This document shows positions 44,451 to 53,920 of a stretch of 64,000 nucleotides of DNA, one piece after another. The stretch comes from Asaia sp. W19. Lineage in GTDB: Bacteria; Pseudomonadota; Alphaproteobacteria; Acetobacterales; Acetobacteraceae. Position numbers and translations under genes: made by a program. The DNA lies in the NCBI RefSeq assembly GCF_003994335.1, contig NZ_PNQZ01000019.1, positions 62,002-126,001 of the forward strand. The letters are read 5' to 3'. The stretch's first letter is position 1. Each line of letters begins with the position of its first letter. The notes under the pieces were generated by a model that did no database searches, was not told where the DNA came from, and saw only the letters and a list, made by a program, of their open reading frames with translations.

Positions 44451-45506
44451 GTGAACGAGACAGCCCTGATCTCGCTGTTCGGCGATGCGCTTGTGGCAAC
44501 TGGCGACCGGATCGAGGGTACCGTGCTCGATGACCTGTCACGCCCGTTTCTCGGCATCGATCCGGTCAGACAATGCATGATCAATGCGCCAGCCGGGCTG
44601 ACCCTGTATCAGACATCGCCCGCACTCTATCACCTGCGCGATGCAACCGGCAGGATCTGGTCCTGCGCGCCTGACGGAACCCGTGACGAGGCGATGGACC
44701 GTCCGAGCTGGAGCACCCTCTCCTGCCTCGCCCTGAGGCGATTTCCCGCCATCACCCCCGCCTCGGATGCATTCTCGCCCATACCGCGCCGACTGCATTT
44801 CATCTGCAACGACCGAGCGACGCTCGATCCAGCGCTTGTCGCCAATATCGAGCGTACCGCCGCGATCAATCCCGGCTGGGAAGTCACCCTCTGGGACGAA
44901 GCCGCGCGTTTCGAGTTCATCACCGAGCATTATGGCTGGGATGTGCTCAAGCTCTATCTGATGATCGGGCCGGAATATGGCGCAGCCAAGGCCGATCTGT
45001 TCCGCTATTTGCTGATCTACGAGCTAGGCGGCGTGTATCTCGATCTGAAATCCACCACTGCACGCCCTCTCGATGCGATCCTGCGCGAAGACGATACATT
45101 CATCCTCTCGCAATGGAACATGTCAGGGTCCGGCGTGCACAGGAACTGGGGGCTCGGTGCCACCATCGCCCATGTGAAGGGCGGCGAGTATCAGCAATGG
45201 TTTCTGATCGCCCGACCGCTCCACCCCTATCTGCGCCGGGTGATCCAGCTCGTTCTGACAAGGATCGCAATCTATCGCCCCGATCTGCATGGGATCGGCG
45301 CGGTCACGACCTTCAACGTCACCGGACCGCATGCCTTTACCAAAGCCATCTATCCTGTGCGCGACGATCATCCGCACAGGATGATCGATTCCGAAACGGA
45401 AGGACTCGTCTATTCAGTGATGGAAGACCATCGCGCACGCAGCGGCAGTAATTATCGTACCGCTCAGACGGCCCTCGTGACAGGCAATGAAACCTATCGC
45501 CTTTGA
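44451..45506 (+). CDS. DXD-type glycosyltransferase (GT32-like)
   Basis: 351 residues with a GTG start 10 bases after the helicase stop. The C-terminal two thirds carry the sugar-binding fold: IPRRLHFICND, WEVTLWDEAARF, then AKADLFRYLLIYELGGVYLDLKSTTARPL, where LDLK is the DXD-type metal site. The HxW-like region near QWNMSGSG follows. Such enzymes add hexoses from nucleotide sugars to glycans or proteins. The N-terminal 100 residues (up to about SDAFSP) have no recognised fold. The acceptor is unknown, and the link to DinG seems only positional. Confidence 0.8.
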   Translation: MNETALISLFGDALVATGDRIEGTVLDDLSRPFLGIDPVRQCMINAPAGLTLYQTSPALYHLRDATGRIWSCAPDGTRDEAMDRPSWSTLSCLALRRFPAITPASDAFSPIPRRLHFICNDRATLDPALVANIERTAAINPGWEVTLWDEAARFEFITEHYGWDVLKLYLMIGPEYGAAKADLFRYLLIYELGGVYLDLKSTTARPLDAILREDDTFILSQWNMSGSGVHRNWGLGATIAHVKGGEYQQWFLIARPLHPYLRRVIQLVLTRIAIYRPDLHGIGAVTTFNVTGPHAFTKAIYPVRDDHPHRMIDSETEGLVYSVMEDHRARSGSNYRTAQTALVTGNETYRL

Positions 45507-45568
45507 GCGCACGCGCACCCGGCGCGCAGTCTTACGCCTATCCCGTCAGGGCAGCGGAAAATGTGACA

Positions 45569-45588
45569 CCCCGGCATGAATGCCGGGG
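45569..45588 (-). terminator. Hairpin between convergent glycosyltransferase and TonB receptor genes
   Basis: CCCCGGCAT and ATGCCGGGG form a nine-base stem around GA. On the minus strand a T-rich stretch starts about 10 bases later, so it is a weak candidate terminator for the receptor. Confidence 0.5.
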
Positions 45589-45600
45589 CGCGTGGAGGGA

Positions 45601-48573
45601 TCAGAAATTGACCCCGGCCTGCAGGAACACATAGCGCCCGTAATAAAGGTCGCCATAAAGACCGGCGGCGCTGTTGGTCGAGGCATCGGCCACGAAAGGC
45701 GGCTGCTTGTCGAACAGATTGTTTACGCCCGCCTGGAACGTCCATTTGTTCAGGCGATAATCGATCGTCAGATCATGCGAGAACACGCCGGGGGTCTTGT
45801 AGCGGCCATAGCCAAGGGCCGTGCTCAGATCCTGCGATCCGTTATTCCAGACCATGCCACCCGTATATTTCATCATATAGGTGACGCCCCAGTTGCCGTG
45901 CTGCCAGTTGACCGTCGCATAGTCACGCACGCGCGGCTGGCCCGTTCCCGACTGGTACATCAGGCGACCGGCATAGTTGTACCACTGCCCACCCGGCTCG
46001 TTCTGCTGCAGATAGCTGATGAGCTGCTGGAAGTTGTTGCCCAGGGTCACCACGTCCTTGCGCGTCACGCGGATACGATAATCGAGATCGAAATCGATGC
46101 CGCTCGTCCGCAGACCGCCGATATTGGCGTAGTAATCCGTCACCGAGTTCAGCTGATCTGTGCTCGAGACGCGGGTGATGTTGTTGCAGTAATTCGTACT
46201 GGCTCCCGTGTAGCACTGATCGAGAATGTACTGGGAACTCAGATACGAGACCATGTTCTTGATCGTGTAATGCCAGTACTCCACCGAAGCCGAGAGACCC
46301 GGCACCCAGCGCGGGGTGATCACCGTACCAATTGTATAGGTACGACCGGTTTCCGGCTTCAGAGAAGCGTTACCACCGTAAAGCGTCGGCACCTGACCCG
46401 AGTTTGCGGCCACAAAGGTCGAGGTATTGATGCCCTGCTTGGCGCAATTGGCCACGACATTGGCAGAAAGCGAGCCATAGGAACTGGCCTGGGCGCAGGG
46501 ATCGGTTGCCGACGCATAACCAAGGCTGCCGCCCGAATAGAGCTCGTAGACATTCGGCTGACGATAGGAGGTGCCGATCGTGGCGCGGAAGCGAATATCG
46601 CGGATCGGTGCCCAATTGATCGAGGCTTTCCAGTTCTTGGTGCCACCGAATGTGCTGTAGGACGAATAGCGGCCCTGGGCGTCGATGGTGAGATCCTTCG
46701 CGAGGAACACATCACGCAAAAGCGTGGCCTTGCCTTCCAGATAGCCTTCCGTGACGTTGAATCCGCCGCCAGTATAGGAGGCCGAGTTGGTCAGCGTATC
46801 GCCAGAGGCCACGACGGCATCTGGATGATAGGCCAGCTGTTCGCCACGATGTTCCATACCAAGCGCGAAGCCCAGATCGCCACCGCCCTTCCAGGGCATG
46901 GTCGCGACATGGTTATTATGCATACGCAGATTCAGGTCGCGCAGCTGGTAATAATAGTGATCGTGACTGGTATAATTCGAATAAGCCGCGGCAGCCGAAG
47001 AAAGCGGCTTGAACGGATCGGACAGGACGCACCCCGACGACGTCTGACAGACCGAAGGGTTGTACACGAGAGCCGAGCTTGAGTCGGTCGGGTCAACCTG
47101 CTCCAGACCGTATTCCTGCAGAAGCTTCGCATAATTGCCCACGCCGGACATCTGCGAGGTCACCTGATTCCAGCCATAGGTGTAGGACAGATCGTACATC
47201 CAGCCATGGGTGATCTCACCCTTGGCCCCTGCGATGGCAGTATAGGTGTCTGTCGCCGTCTCGGTGCGACGATTGCCCCATTCGCCATAGCGCTTGTACA
47301 TCAGCACATCTTCGCCAAACGTGTTGTAGGGCGCATCGGCCGGAATCACGAGGCTGGATGGCAGGTTGGACGGGTAGATGCTGCCCGTCATCGGCTCCGG
47401 CGCCAGAGTGGTGCTGGAGGTACGGTGGCTGTACTGGAAATTGGCATAGGGCGTGAAATGGCTGTTCACGTCATAATGCGCGTCAAAGGACAGCGTGGAG
47501 TTTTGCAGCGAATTCGTCAGGGATTGCTGCGAACCGTAATTATACCGATCGGCAGAGGTCGCGGTGTGATAGCCTGTCCCGCTGGCATTCGGCACATAAG
47601 TGCCTGAATCCGTGAAGTACTTGCCAGTGGTCGGGATGGACGAGCCAAACAGCAGATCGGACGCATCGGTCGGGTCATTGGTCTGCACATTACGCGACCA
47701 GGCGCGGTTGCGCTGCATGATGCCGCTCTTGGTCATGTACGACCCGAACAGCGTCACATTGCCCTTGCCGTGATCGAAATTCCAGCCCTTGTAGCCGGAG
47801 ATCTGGCCCGTCTGGCCATCGCCCACATCGGTGATACCGCCACGAACGGTGATGTTCGCGTCGTTCAGGTCGTGGCGCATCTTGATATTGATGACGCCCG
47901 CAACCGCATCGGCGCCGTAGAGTTCAGAGCCGCCATCCTTGAGAATTTCAATGCTCTGAACCTGGTAGACGTTGATCGTGTTCAGGTCGACGCAGCTGTT
48001 ATTGCCGTTGAGCGTGGTGCGCTTGCCATCAATAAGCACCAGCGTGCGGTTCTGGCCGAGGTTACGCAGATCGACGCATGACGAGCCGCCTGTGCCGTTG
48101 GTCTGCGAGTTATAGGTGCCCGAGGAACCGACCGAGGGCAGACGCTGCAGATAGTCGCCCACCGTGGTGGCGCCTGTCTGCATAATCTGCTTGGCGGTGA
48201 CGATCTGCACCGGATTGGCATTGACGTTGTTCGACGTGCTGAGCGCCGAACCGGTCACGACGATATTCTCGCTCCCGCTGCGGCCGGTCGAATCATTGAC
48301 CGGCGCGAAGGCATTACGCTGTGCCGTAGCCGTACGCGTGACGGGCATGGCAGACGACGCAGCCGCCGGAGTTGCCGCAATAGATGCCGCGGCCGGGCGG
48401 CGGACGCTGTTCTGCGCGCTTTTGGATGCCGTACGCTTATGAGCCTTGTGAGTCGTTCCTATTGAAGACGACGATGCGGCAGCGGCTTGCGCAGCGTGGA
48501 AATGCCCGAGGGCCAGTCCGGCGCCGAGTGTGGAGACAAGCAGCAGTCTTTGCTTGTTCCTGATGATCTTCAT
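45601..48573 (-). CDS. TonB-dependent outer-membrane receptor
   Basis: 990 residues. A signal peptide (MKIIRNKQRLLLVSTLGAGLALGHFHAAQA) is visible. A Ser/Ala-rich linker leads to the plug (about residues 105-250) with VVTGSALSTSN, VGDYLQRLPSVG, CVDLRNLGQNRTLVLIDGKR and GADAVAGVINIKMR. The beta-barrel fills the rest and ends in aromatic FLQAGVNF, the usual BAM signal. Such proteins import siderophores, cobalamin or carbohydrates; nothing here sets the ligand. GGAGG precedes the start. An upstream LysR gene on the same strand may regulate it. Confidence 0.93.
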   Translation of the reverse strand: MKIIRNKQRLLLVSTLGAGLALGHFHAAQAAAASSSSIGTTHKAHKRTASKSAQNSVRRPAAASIAATPAAASSAMPVTRTATAQRNAFAPVNDSTGRSGSENIVVTGSALSTSNNVNANPVQIVTAKQIMQTGATTVGDYLQRLPSVGSSGTYNSQTNGTGGSSCVDLRNLGQNRTLVLIDGKRTTLNGNNSCVDLNTINVYQVQSIEILKDGGSELYGADAVAGVINIKMRHDLNDANITVRGGITDVGDGQTGQISGYKGWNFDHGKGNVTLFGSYMTKSGIMQRNRAWSRNVQTNDPTDASDLLFGSSIPTTGKYFTDSGTYVPNASGTGYHTATSADRYNYGSQQSLTNSLQNSTLSFDAHYDVNSHFTPYANFQYSHRTSSTTLAPEPMTGSIYPSNLPSSLVIPADAPYNTFGEDVLMYKRYGEWGNRRTETATDTYTAIAGAKGEITHGWMYDLSYTYGWNQVTSQMSGVGNYAKLLQEYGLEQVDPTDSSSALVYNPSVCQTSSGCVLSDPFKPLSSAAAAYSNYTSHDHYYYQLRDLNLRMHNNHVATMPWKGGGDLGFALGMEHRGEQLAYHPDAVVASGDTLTNSASYTGGGFNVTEGYLEGKATLLRDVFLAKDLTIDAQGRYSSYSTFGGTKNWKASINWAPIRDIRFRATIGTSYRQPNVYELYSGGSLGYASATDPCAQASSYGSLSANVVANCAKQGINTSTFVAANSGQVPTLYGGNASLKPETGRTYTIGTVITPRWVPGLSASVEYWHYTIKNMVSYLSSQYILDQCYTGASTNYCNNITRVSSTDQLNSVTDYYANIGGLRTSGIDFDLDYRIRVTRKDVVTLGNNFQQLISYLQQNEPGGQWYNYAGRLMYQSGTGQPRVRDYATVNWQHGNWGVTYMMKYTGGMVWNNGSQDLSTALGYGRYKTPGVFSHDLTIDYRLNKWTFQAGVNNLFDKQPPFVADASTNSAAGLYGDLYYGRYVFLQAGVNF

Positions 48574-48923
48574 GATGCTTTTGACCTCCAGTAAGGCGTT
48601 CTGGAAGCGAAAAGATTTCACAAACGAAATTACGTCCAGAGGGTTATTGCGGATCTGGGCGCGCAGAAGCGAATCATTGTATTTTTATCACAAAGTTACT
48701 TACCTGAGTTGTAAATTGAACTCATATATTACTTTCGGTTATTATAGATACACTTTTGAAATAATCAGAATCACTCAGAAACGTCTCCGGAGATAACGTC
48801 TTTCCGGACGGGGAATGCAGACAGATGGGTAGATGATCACCCCTTGAATATCTCTCATCTATGGGGAAGAGGCGCCGTCCCATGCGGGATTTACGCGCCG
48901 TCCGTGCAATCGAGGTGAATCTC
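48574..48923. other. Upstream region of the TonB receptor
   Basis: 350 bases without a gene. The part at about 48655-48790 is notably A/T-rich compared with the rest of the window and probably holds the receptor promoter. No confident Fur box was identified. Confidence 0.5.
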
Positions 48924-49823
48924 TCAGGCGCTGCGGGTCGAGAAATACGCCGTGAAAGCCCGCAATGCGGAGGGTACGTGTTTGCGGAAGGGATAATAGA
49001 GGTGAAAGCCCTCTCCCACTGACGTCCATTCGGGCAGGACGAGTTCAAGCGCGCCACAATCGAGAGCCGCTCGGGCTCTGTTCTCAAGGCAGTAAAACAA
49101 CCCTCCCCCTGCACAAGCGCAGGCCAGCGATAATTCGCTATCGCCCAGAATGACCTGGCCCGGCACATCGAGCGCGCATTGTCGTTCGCCTCTGCCCAAC
49201 TCCCAGGAATAGAGCCGTCCGGTTCCCGTGCGGATACGAATGCAGCGATGGCGCATCAGATCCTCTGGCTGGCGGGGACGTCCCATGACGTCGAGATAAG
49301 CCGGCGCACCCACAACAACCCAGTTGAGATCGTCGGTCAGACGTCTGGCAATCATGCCTTCAGGGACAGTGCCCCCATAGCGTATGCCCGCATCGAACCC
49401 CTCGGATACTGCATCCACGACGCGATCATCCACCACGATATCGAGCTCGATGGCGGGATAAAGCGCCATGAACGCCGCCAGCCTTGGCGCCAGGAGCAAA
49501 GTCGCTGCATCGCGCAGGGTCGTGATACGCAACCTGCCCGAGGGAAGCCTCCGAAAAGCCTCAAGCTGCGCCAGCGAGGCGTCGATCCGCTCGAAATGCG
49601 GGGCGATCTCCGCAAGAAGCATCTCACCCGCGCCGGTAAGCCTGACCTGTCGTGTCGTCCGATGGAATAGTCGCACGTCCAGTCTGCGCTCGAGCTGCGT
49701 CATGGCGTGGCTCAGTGCCGAACCCGTCACGCCACGTTGCAAGGCTGCACGGGTGAAGCTGCCCGCCCGGGCGATGGCAAGAAAGCTCTCCAGGCTGTCC
49801 TTGCTGATCCCACTCGCGTTCAT
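48924..49823 (-). CDS. LysR-family transcriptional regulator
   Basis: 299 residues. The N-terminal helix-turn-helix is SLESFLAIARAGSFTRAALQRGVTGSALSHAMTQLERRLDVRLFHRTTR. The C-terminal co-inducer-binding domain has the usual LRITTLRDAATLLLAPRLAAF and GFDAGIRYGG. It is divergent from the broken SDR gene at 49936, the usual LysR target arrangement, with 112 bases between. If the SDR was its only target this regulator may be on its way to loss. Confidence 0.93.
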   Translation of the reverse strand: MNASGISKDSLESFLAIARAGSFTRAALQRGVTGSALSHAMTQLERRLDVRLFHRTTRQVRLTGAGEMLLAEIAPHFERIDASLAQLEAFRRLPSGRLRITTLRDAATLLLAPRLAAFMALYPAIELDIVVDDRVVDAVSEGFDAGIRYGGTVPEGMIARRLTDDLNWVVVGAPAYLDVMGRPRQPEDLMRHRCIRIRTGTGRLYSWELGRGERQCALDVPGQVILGDSELSLACACAGGGLFYCLENRARAALDCGALELVLPEWTSVGEGFHLYYPFRKHVPSALRAFTAYFSTRSA

Positions 49824-49935
49824 TCGTGAATTTCTTTCATCGCACCATCAAAATGAGCGCTGTAAACCGGAAATGGCCCGGAATGTTCCCTGTCCCGGCG
49901 ATCAGACGGATCGCTTTCAGGAAAGGACTCACCCC

Positions 49936-50729
49936 GTGACCCATCGCCCCCTCGCTCTCGTGACCGGCGCTTCATCCGGCACCGGCTTTGAACTTGCGCT
50001 CGAATTTGCGCGAAACGGATATGAAACGGATATGATGTCGCCCTCTCCGGATCGAGCGCGCAGATTTTCGATGCCGCGAAACACATTGAGGACCTCGGTG
50101 CGACCGCTTATGCCCATCGGGCCGATGCAGCGACCCATGAGGGGGTGGAAAGCTTCTGGCAATTTACTCTAGGGCTTGGCCGACCTCTTGAGGCTGCGGC
50201 TTTGAATGTCGGGATTGGGCTTGGGGGCGCTTTCATTGATACGGCCCTGGAGGACGACCTGCGCGTGATTGCGATCAACATCACCGGCACTGTCCATATG
50301 GCCAAGAATGTGGCGCGCTTCATGGTCGCACAGGGCCACGGGCGTATTCTCATCACCTCCTCGGTCTCTGCGACGCTCCCCACACCTTTCGAGACCGTCT
50401 ATGGCCCCTCGAAAGCCTTCGGCTTCATGTTTGCGGAATCCCTGCGCGAGGAACTGAGGGGAAGCGGCGTCACCGTCACTGCCCTGCTACCGGGCGCCAC
50501 AGATAGCCGCTTTCACAAAAATGCTGGCATGGCGCGCAGCGCGATCGATCAAGGCCCCAAGAATGACAAGACCCTGGTGGCTCGTCAGGGCTATGAGGCC
50601 CTGATGAAGGATCTCGACCATGTTGTGGGCGGTGATGATGCGACCAGGCGAATGGTGGAGGAAAACAGGCTCACGCCCGAACCGGTCAAGGCGGCGCGCC
50701 ATGCCCGACTGACGCGCCTGAATCCCTGA
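49936..50729 (+). pseudogene. Short-chain dehydrogenase, frameshifted by an 11-bp duplication
   Basis: The first part reads VTHRPLALVTGASSGTGFELALEFARNGY with the NAD-binding GxxxGxG, from a GTG preceded by AGGAAAGGA. After codon 30 the frame shifts. In the other frame the protein resumes as DVALSGSSAQIFDAAKHI and runs on through GHGRILITSS and the catalytic YGPSK to the end, 50729. The shift is explained by a direct 11-base tandem repeat at 50013-50034; removing one copy restores a single frame of about 260 residues. It is therefore a disrupted oxidoreductase gene. A sequencing error is the alternative. Confidence 0.88.
50013..50034 (+). repeat. 11-bp tandem duplication inside the SDR gene
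   Basis: AAACGGATATG occurs twice in direct succession (50013-50023 and 50024-50034). Because 11 is not a multiple of 3 it shifts the reading frame. It looks like a recent replication-slippage event. Confidence 0.92.
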
Positions 50730-50798
50730 GCGACTTTCCTTTGCTCGAGACCTCTCCAATCATGGAGAGACCATAGGCGTCTCCCGAAGACTATTGCT

Positions 50799-51560
50799 TC
50801 AGAGAGACTGCCCGCCCGAAACCTCGATACGCTGCGCGTTCACCCAGCGATTATCCTCCGAAAGGAGCGAAGCGATCATGGGGCCGATATCCTCGGGCAC
50901 GCCCACGCGCCCGAGCGCGGTCAGCCCGGCAATATGGCGGCTGATCTCGGGATTGTCGCGTACCATGCCCCCCGAGAAATCGGTCTGAATGGCACCGGGC
51001 GCGACAACATTGGCCGTTATCCCCCGTACCCCGAGTTCCTTGGCCATATAACGCGTCATAACCTCTACGGCCCCCTTCATCGAGGCGTACACGATCCGGC
51101 CGGGGAAGGTGAAACGGGTCAGACCGCTGCTGATATTGAGAATACGCCCGCCATCCCGGAGCAAGGGCAGAAGCGCCTGCGTCAGGAAGAAAGGCCCCTT
51201 GAGATGCTCGCGATAGATCCGGTCGAACTCATCCTCAGTAGTATCGGCCAGACCGCCATTATGCGCGCTGCCCGCATTGTTGATGAGATAGTCGAAATGG
51301 GTGAGGCCCCATCCCTTCAGGATCTCGTCCACAGAAGTGGCAAATTGCGCAAAGCTGCGTGTATCGCCAACATCGAGTTGCAGGATGGCGGCCTTCACCC
51401 CTGCCGCATGGGCGATGGCCATGACGGTCTCCGCGGCTTCTCGATTGCCCTGATAGGTCAGGATCGCGCCAATACCCCGCTTCGCCAGAGCCTCGACTGT
51501 AGCGCGTCCAAGGCCGCGGCTGCCGCCCGTGATCAGGGCGATAGGCTGATGCTGTGTCAT
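50799..51560 (-). CDS. Short-chain dehydrogenase/reductase
   Basis: 253 residues. Rossmann SDR with the cofactor site ALITGGSRGLGRATV, the NNAG motif (LINNAGSAHNGG), catalytic Ser in ILNISSGLTRFTF and catalytic Tyr-Lys in YASMKGAV, and the substrate-loop start ANVVAPGAIQTDF. A nearby acidic residue after the second beta strand is replaced by QGNREAAE, suggesting NADPH use. The start MTQHQPIALI is divergent from the LysR gene at 51666. The frame extends much further upstream but that part overlaps the LysR gene and was rejected. Confidence 0.94.
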   Translation of the reverse strand: MTQHQPIALITGGSRGLGRATVEALAKRGIGAILTYQGNREAAETVMAIAHAAGVKAAILQLDVGDTRSFAQFATSVDEILKGWGLTHFDYLINNAGSAHNGGLADTTEDEFDRIYREHLKGPFFLTQALLPLLRDGGRILNISSGLTRFTFPGRIVYASMKGAVEVMTRYMAKELGVRGITANVVAPGAIQTDFSGGMVRDNPEISRHIAGLTALGRVGVPEDIGPMIASLLSEDNRWVNAQRIEVSGGQSL

Positions 51561-51643
51561 GATGCTGTTTCCTCTCGCTGGTGATGAGCGCAACATTCCA
51601 TGCGGTGAGGCTTGTGATAAGGCAGGAAGACCTGTCATCATTG

Positions 51644-51658
51644 TTCCGTAATACGGAA
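51644..51658. promoter_or_regulatory. Palindromic LysR-type operator
   Basis: TTCCGTA-A-TACGGAA is a perfect dyad with 7-base arms and holds the T-N11-A pattern that LysR proteins bind. It ends 7 bases before the LysR start and lies 84 bases upstream of the SDR start. Confidence 0.65.
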
Positions 51659-51665
51659 TAATCAG

Positions 51666-52580
51666 ATGGATCGACTGGCGAGTATCGACCTCTTCCTGCG
51701 TATCATCGAGCGCGGCAGTTTCAGCGCGGCAGCCGCATCCTGCGGGATATCCCGACCTGCAGCGACCGCAGCCATACAGGCGCTCGAGCAGCGTCTCGGT
51801 GCGCGATTGCTGCATCGTTCTACGCGCCATGTACAGCCCACCGAGGAAGGCAGACTTTATTACGCCCATTGCCGGTCGATCGTCGCATCGCTGGAAGAAG
51901 CCGACAGATCCATCGGCTCCGCGCTCTCGGGCGTGATCCGCCTCGATACGGTCGGGCATCTGGCACGCACGATCATCCTGCCCGCTCTTCCCGAGTTCCT
52001 CTCCCGCCATCCGGGGCTCACCGTTCATCTGGGCGAAGGCGAGAGGCTTGTGGATCTGTTGCGCGAGGGCGTCGATTGTGTGGTGCGTGGCGGCCCTCTA
52101 CCCGATAGCGACATGATTGCCCGTCCGCTTTGCCTTTTGCCCGAGATCACGGTGGCCAGCCCGGACTATCTGGCCCGCCGTGGCACGCCGCGCAACCCGG
52201 ATGATCTGGACGGGCACTGCATGATCGGTTTTGCGTCTTCCCGCACTAAGCAGATCCTGCCACTGGAATTCAGCCTTGAAGGCCGTCTTGTCGAACGCAT
52301 GCTACCGGCCAGGCTGCTCGTCTCCGGCGCCGAGTCCTCGGCAACCGCGGCTTGTCTGGGGCTGGGCCTTGCACAGGCGCCGCGCTATCGCTTCGAGGCC
52401 GAATTGGCTCGGGGGGCGCTGGTGGAGGTTCTGTCGGACTTCCCACCGGCACCAACCCCATTGACGCTTCTCTACCCCAGCAACAGGCAGCTTCCGCCAC
52501 GCGTGCGGGTTTTCATGGATTGGCTGGTTGAGATCTTTGGGGCTTTCGACAGGGACAGGCAGCAGCACTCCAAAAAATGA
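51666..52580 (+). CDS. LysR-family transcriptional regulator
   Basis: 304 residues. Helix-turn-helix RLASIDLFLRIIERGSFSAAAASCGISRPAATAAIQALEQRLGARLLHRSTR, then a typical effector domain (GVIRLDTVGHLARTIILPALPEFL). It is divergent from the intact SDR gene, with a clear palindrome between, so it most likely controls that SDR and itself. The arrangement mirrors the LysR-SDR pair at 48924-50729. Confidence 0.94.
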   Translation: MDRLASIDLFLRIIERGSFSAAAASCGISRPAATAAIQALEQRLGARLLHRSTRHVQPTEEGRLYYAHCRSIVASLEEADRSIGSALSGVIRLDTVGHLARTIILPALPEFLSRHPGLTVHLGEGERLVDLLREGVDCVVRGGPLPDSDMIARPLCLLPEITVASPDYLARRGTPRNPDDLDGHCMIGFASSRTKQILPLEFSLEGRLVERMLPARLLVSGAESSATAACLGLGLAQAPRYRFEAELARGALVEVLSDFPPAPTPLTLLYPSNRQLPPRVRVFMDWLVEIFGAFDRDRQQHSKK

Positions 52581-52631
52581 AACGCCCGATTTCCGACCTC
52601 ATGATCAGGCCGGAATAGCTAGGATCGCGTC

Positions 52632-53705
52632 ATGCTGTTCGATCTTCCCTCCCATGAGACGCTCTATGAAGCCCTTCTGGCGCGCGATGCCCGCTATGAT
52701 GGGCGGGTTTATGTCTGCGTCGGCACGACGGGCATTTTCTGTCGCCTGACCTGCCCTGCGCGCAAGCCCCTCGCGACCAATTGCAGCTTTCGCGACAGCG
52801 TGAGGGGATGCATCGAGGCCGGTTTTCGCCCGTGCAAGCGGTGCCATCCGCTACAGGGGGGCGCAAGCCATGACCCACTCATCGCCCAGTTGCTTGACAG
52901 TCTCGATGCCGATCCGGGTCGACGCTGGAGCGAGCGCGATCTCGTTGCCCTTGGTCTTGATCCCTCCACGGTGCGGCGCAGTTTCAAGCGGCATTTCGAC
53001 ATGACGTTTCTCGATATGGCGCGGCAGCGGCGCTTGCGTGACGGATTCACCACGCTCTCACAAGGGGAGACCGTGATTGCAGCCCAGATCGATTCAGGGT
53101 TTGAATCACCCAGCGCCTTTCGCGAGGCATTTTCACGCCTGATTGGCTGCGCGCCAGGGGCGCTCAAGCAAGGGGGACTACTTCAGGCAAGCTGGATTGC
53201 GACGCCCCTGGGCGACATGCTTGCCGTCTCATCCGCACGCCATTTGCATCTTCTCGAGTTCATCGATCGCAAGGCCCTCCCCCGCGAATTGACAGTTCTG
53301 CAGGTCGCGCTCAAATCTCCGCTCGGCCTTGGCAGAACCGAGGTTACCGAGCAGGCGCGCGAGGAACTGGACGCCTATTTCAGCGGCAGGTGTGCGCGCT
53401 TTGAAACCCCTCTCGCGCCTCAGGGATCGACCTTCACACGCCGTGTCCATCGCGCCTTGCAGGCAATCCCGGCGGGCGAGACGCGCAGCTATGGCGAGCT
53501 TGCACGAGCGATCGGCCATCCCGGCGCCGTCAGGGCCGTAGCACGCGCCAATGGTGCCAATTGCATTGCGCTCATGATCCCCTGTCACCGCGTGATCGGC
53601 TCAGATGGCAGCCTGACCGGTTATGGTGGCGGCCTGTGGCGCAAGCAGCGGCTGATCGAGATCGAGCAAGAAATATCGATCAGCGGAACATGCTCGCGCT
53701 CCTGA
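52632..53705 (+). CDS. ada: Ada-type DNA repair protein/regulator (AdaA-AraC-MGMT fusion)
   Basis: 357 residues with all three Ada modules. The N-terminal zinc module has C37, C41, C68 and C71 (FCRLTCPARKP; PCKRCHP), the first being the methyl acceptor from phosphotriesters. An AraC-type helix-turn-helix follows (about 85-185; VIAAQIDSGFESPSAFREAF). The C-terminal O6-alkylguanine transferase carries IPCHRV with acceptor C318 and the SLTGYGGGLWRK closing motif. The protein repairs alkylated DNA and, once methylated, activates its own regulon. No alkylation-repair partner lies next to it. Confidence 0.95.
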   Translation: MLFDLPSHETLYEALLARDARYDGRVYVCVGTTGIFCRLTCPARKPLATNCSFRDSVRGCIEAGFRPCKRCHPLQGGASHDPLIAQLLDSLDADPGRRWSERDLVALGLDPSTVRRSFKRHFDMTFLDMARQRRLRDGFTTLSQGETVIAAQIDSGFESPSAFREAFSRLIGCAPGALKQGGLLQASWIATPLGDMLAVSSARHLHLLEFIDRKALPRELTVLQVALKSPLGLGRTEVTEQAREELDAYFSGRCARFETPLAPQGSTFTRRVHRALQAIPAGETRSYGELARAIGHPGAVRAVARANGANCIALMIPCHRVIGSDGSLTGYGGGLWRKQRLIEIEQEISISGTCSRS

Positions 53706-53920
53706 TCCGATCAGTGAAGCTTTGATGCAACGCCTTGCGCGCTTCGTCTCCAGGGCATCCGGAATCTGTTGATAGAGTCAACTTACTGTGACTAAGTTTT
53801 TCCGAATCGTTTCGAAACATGTTCGGACGGTCTCGGCCACGCCCGGATGCGATGGGATACGCAACAGACCAGGCAGGTGGAATGAGACAGGGGAAGCCGT
53901 TGGGCCGGAGGCGCGTAATC

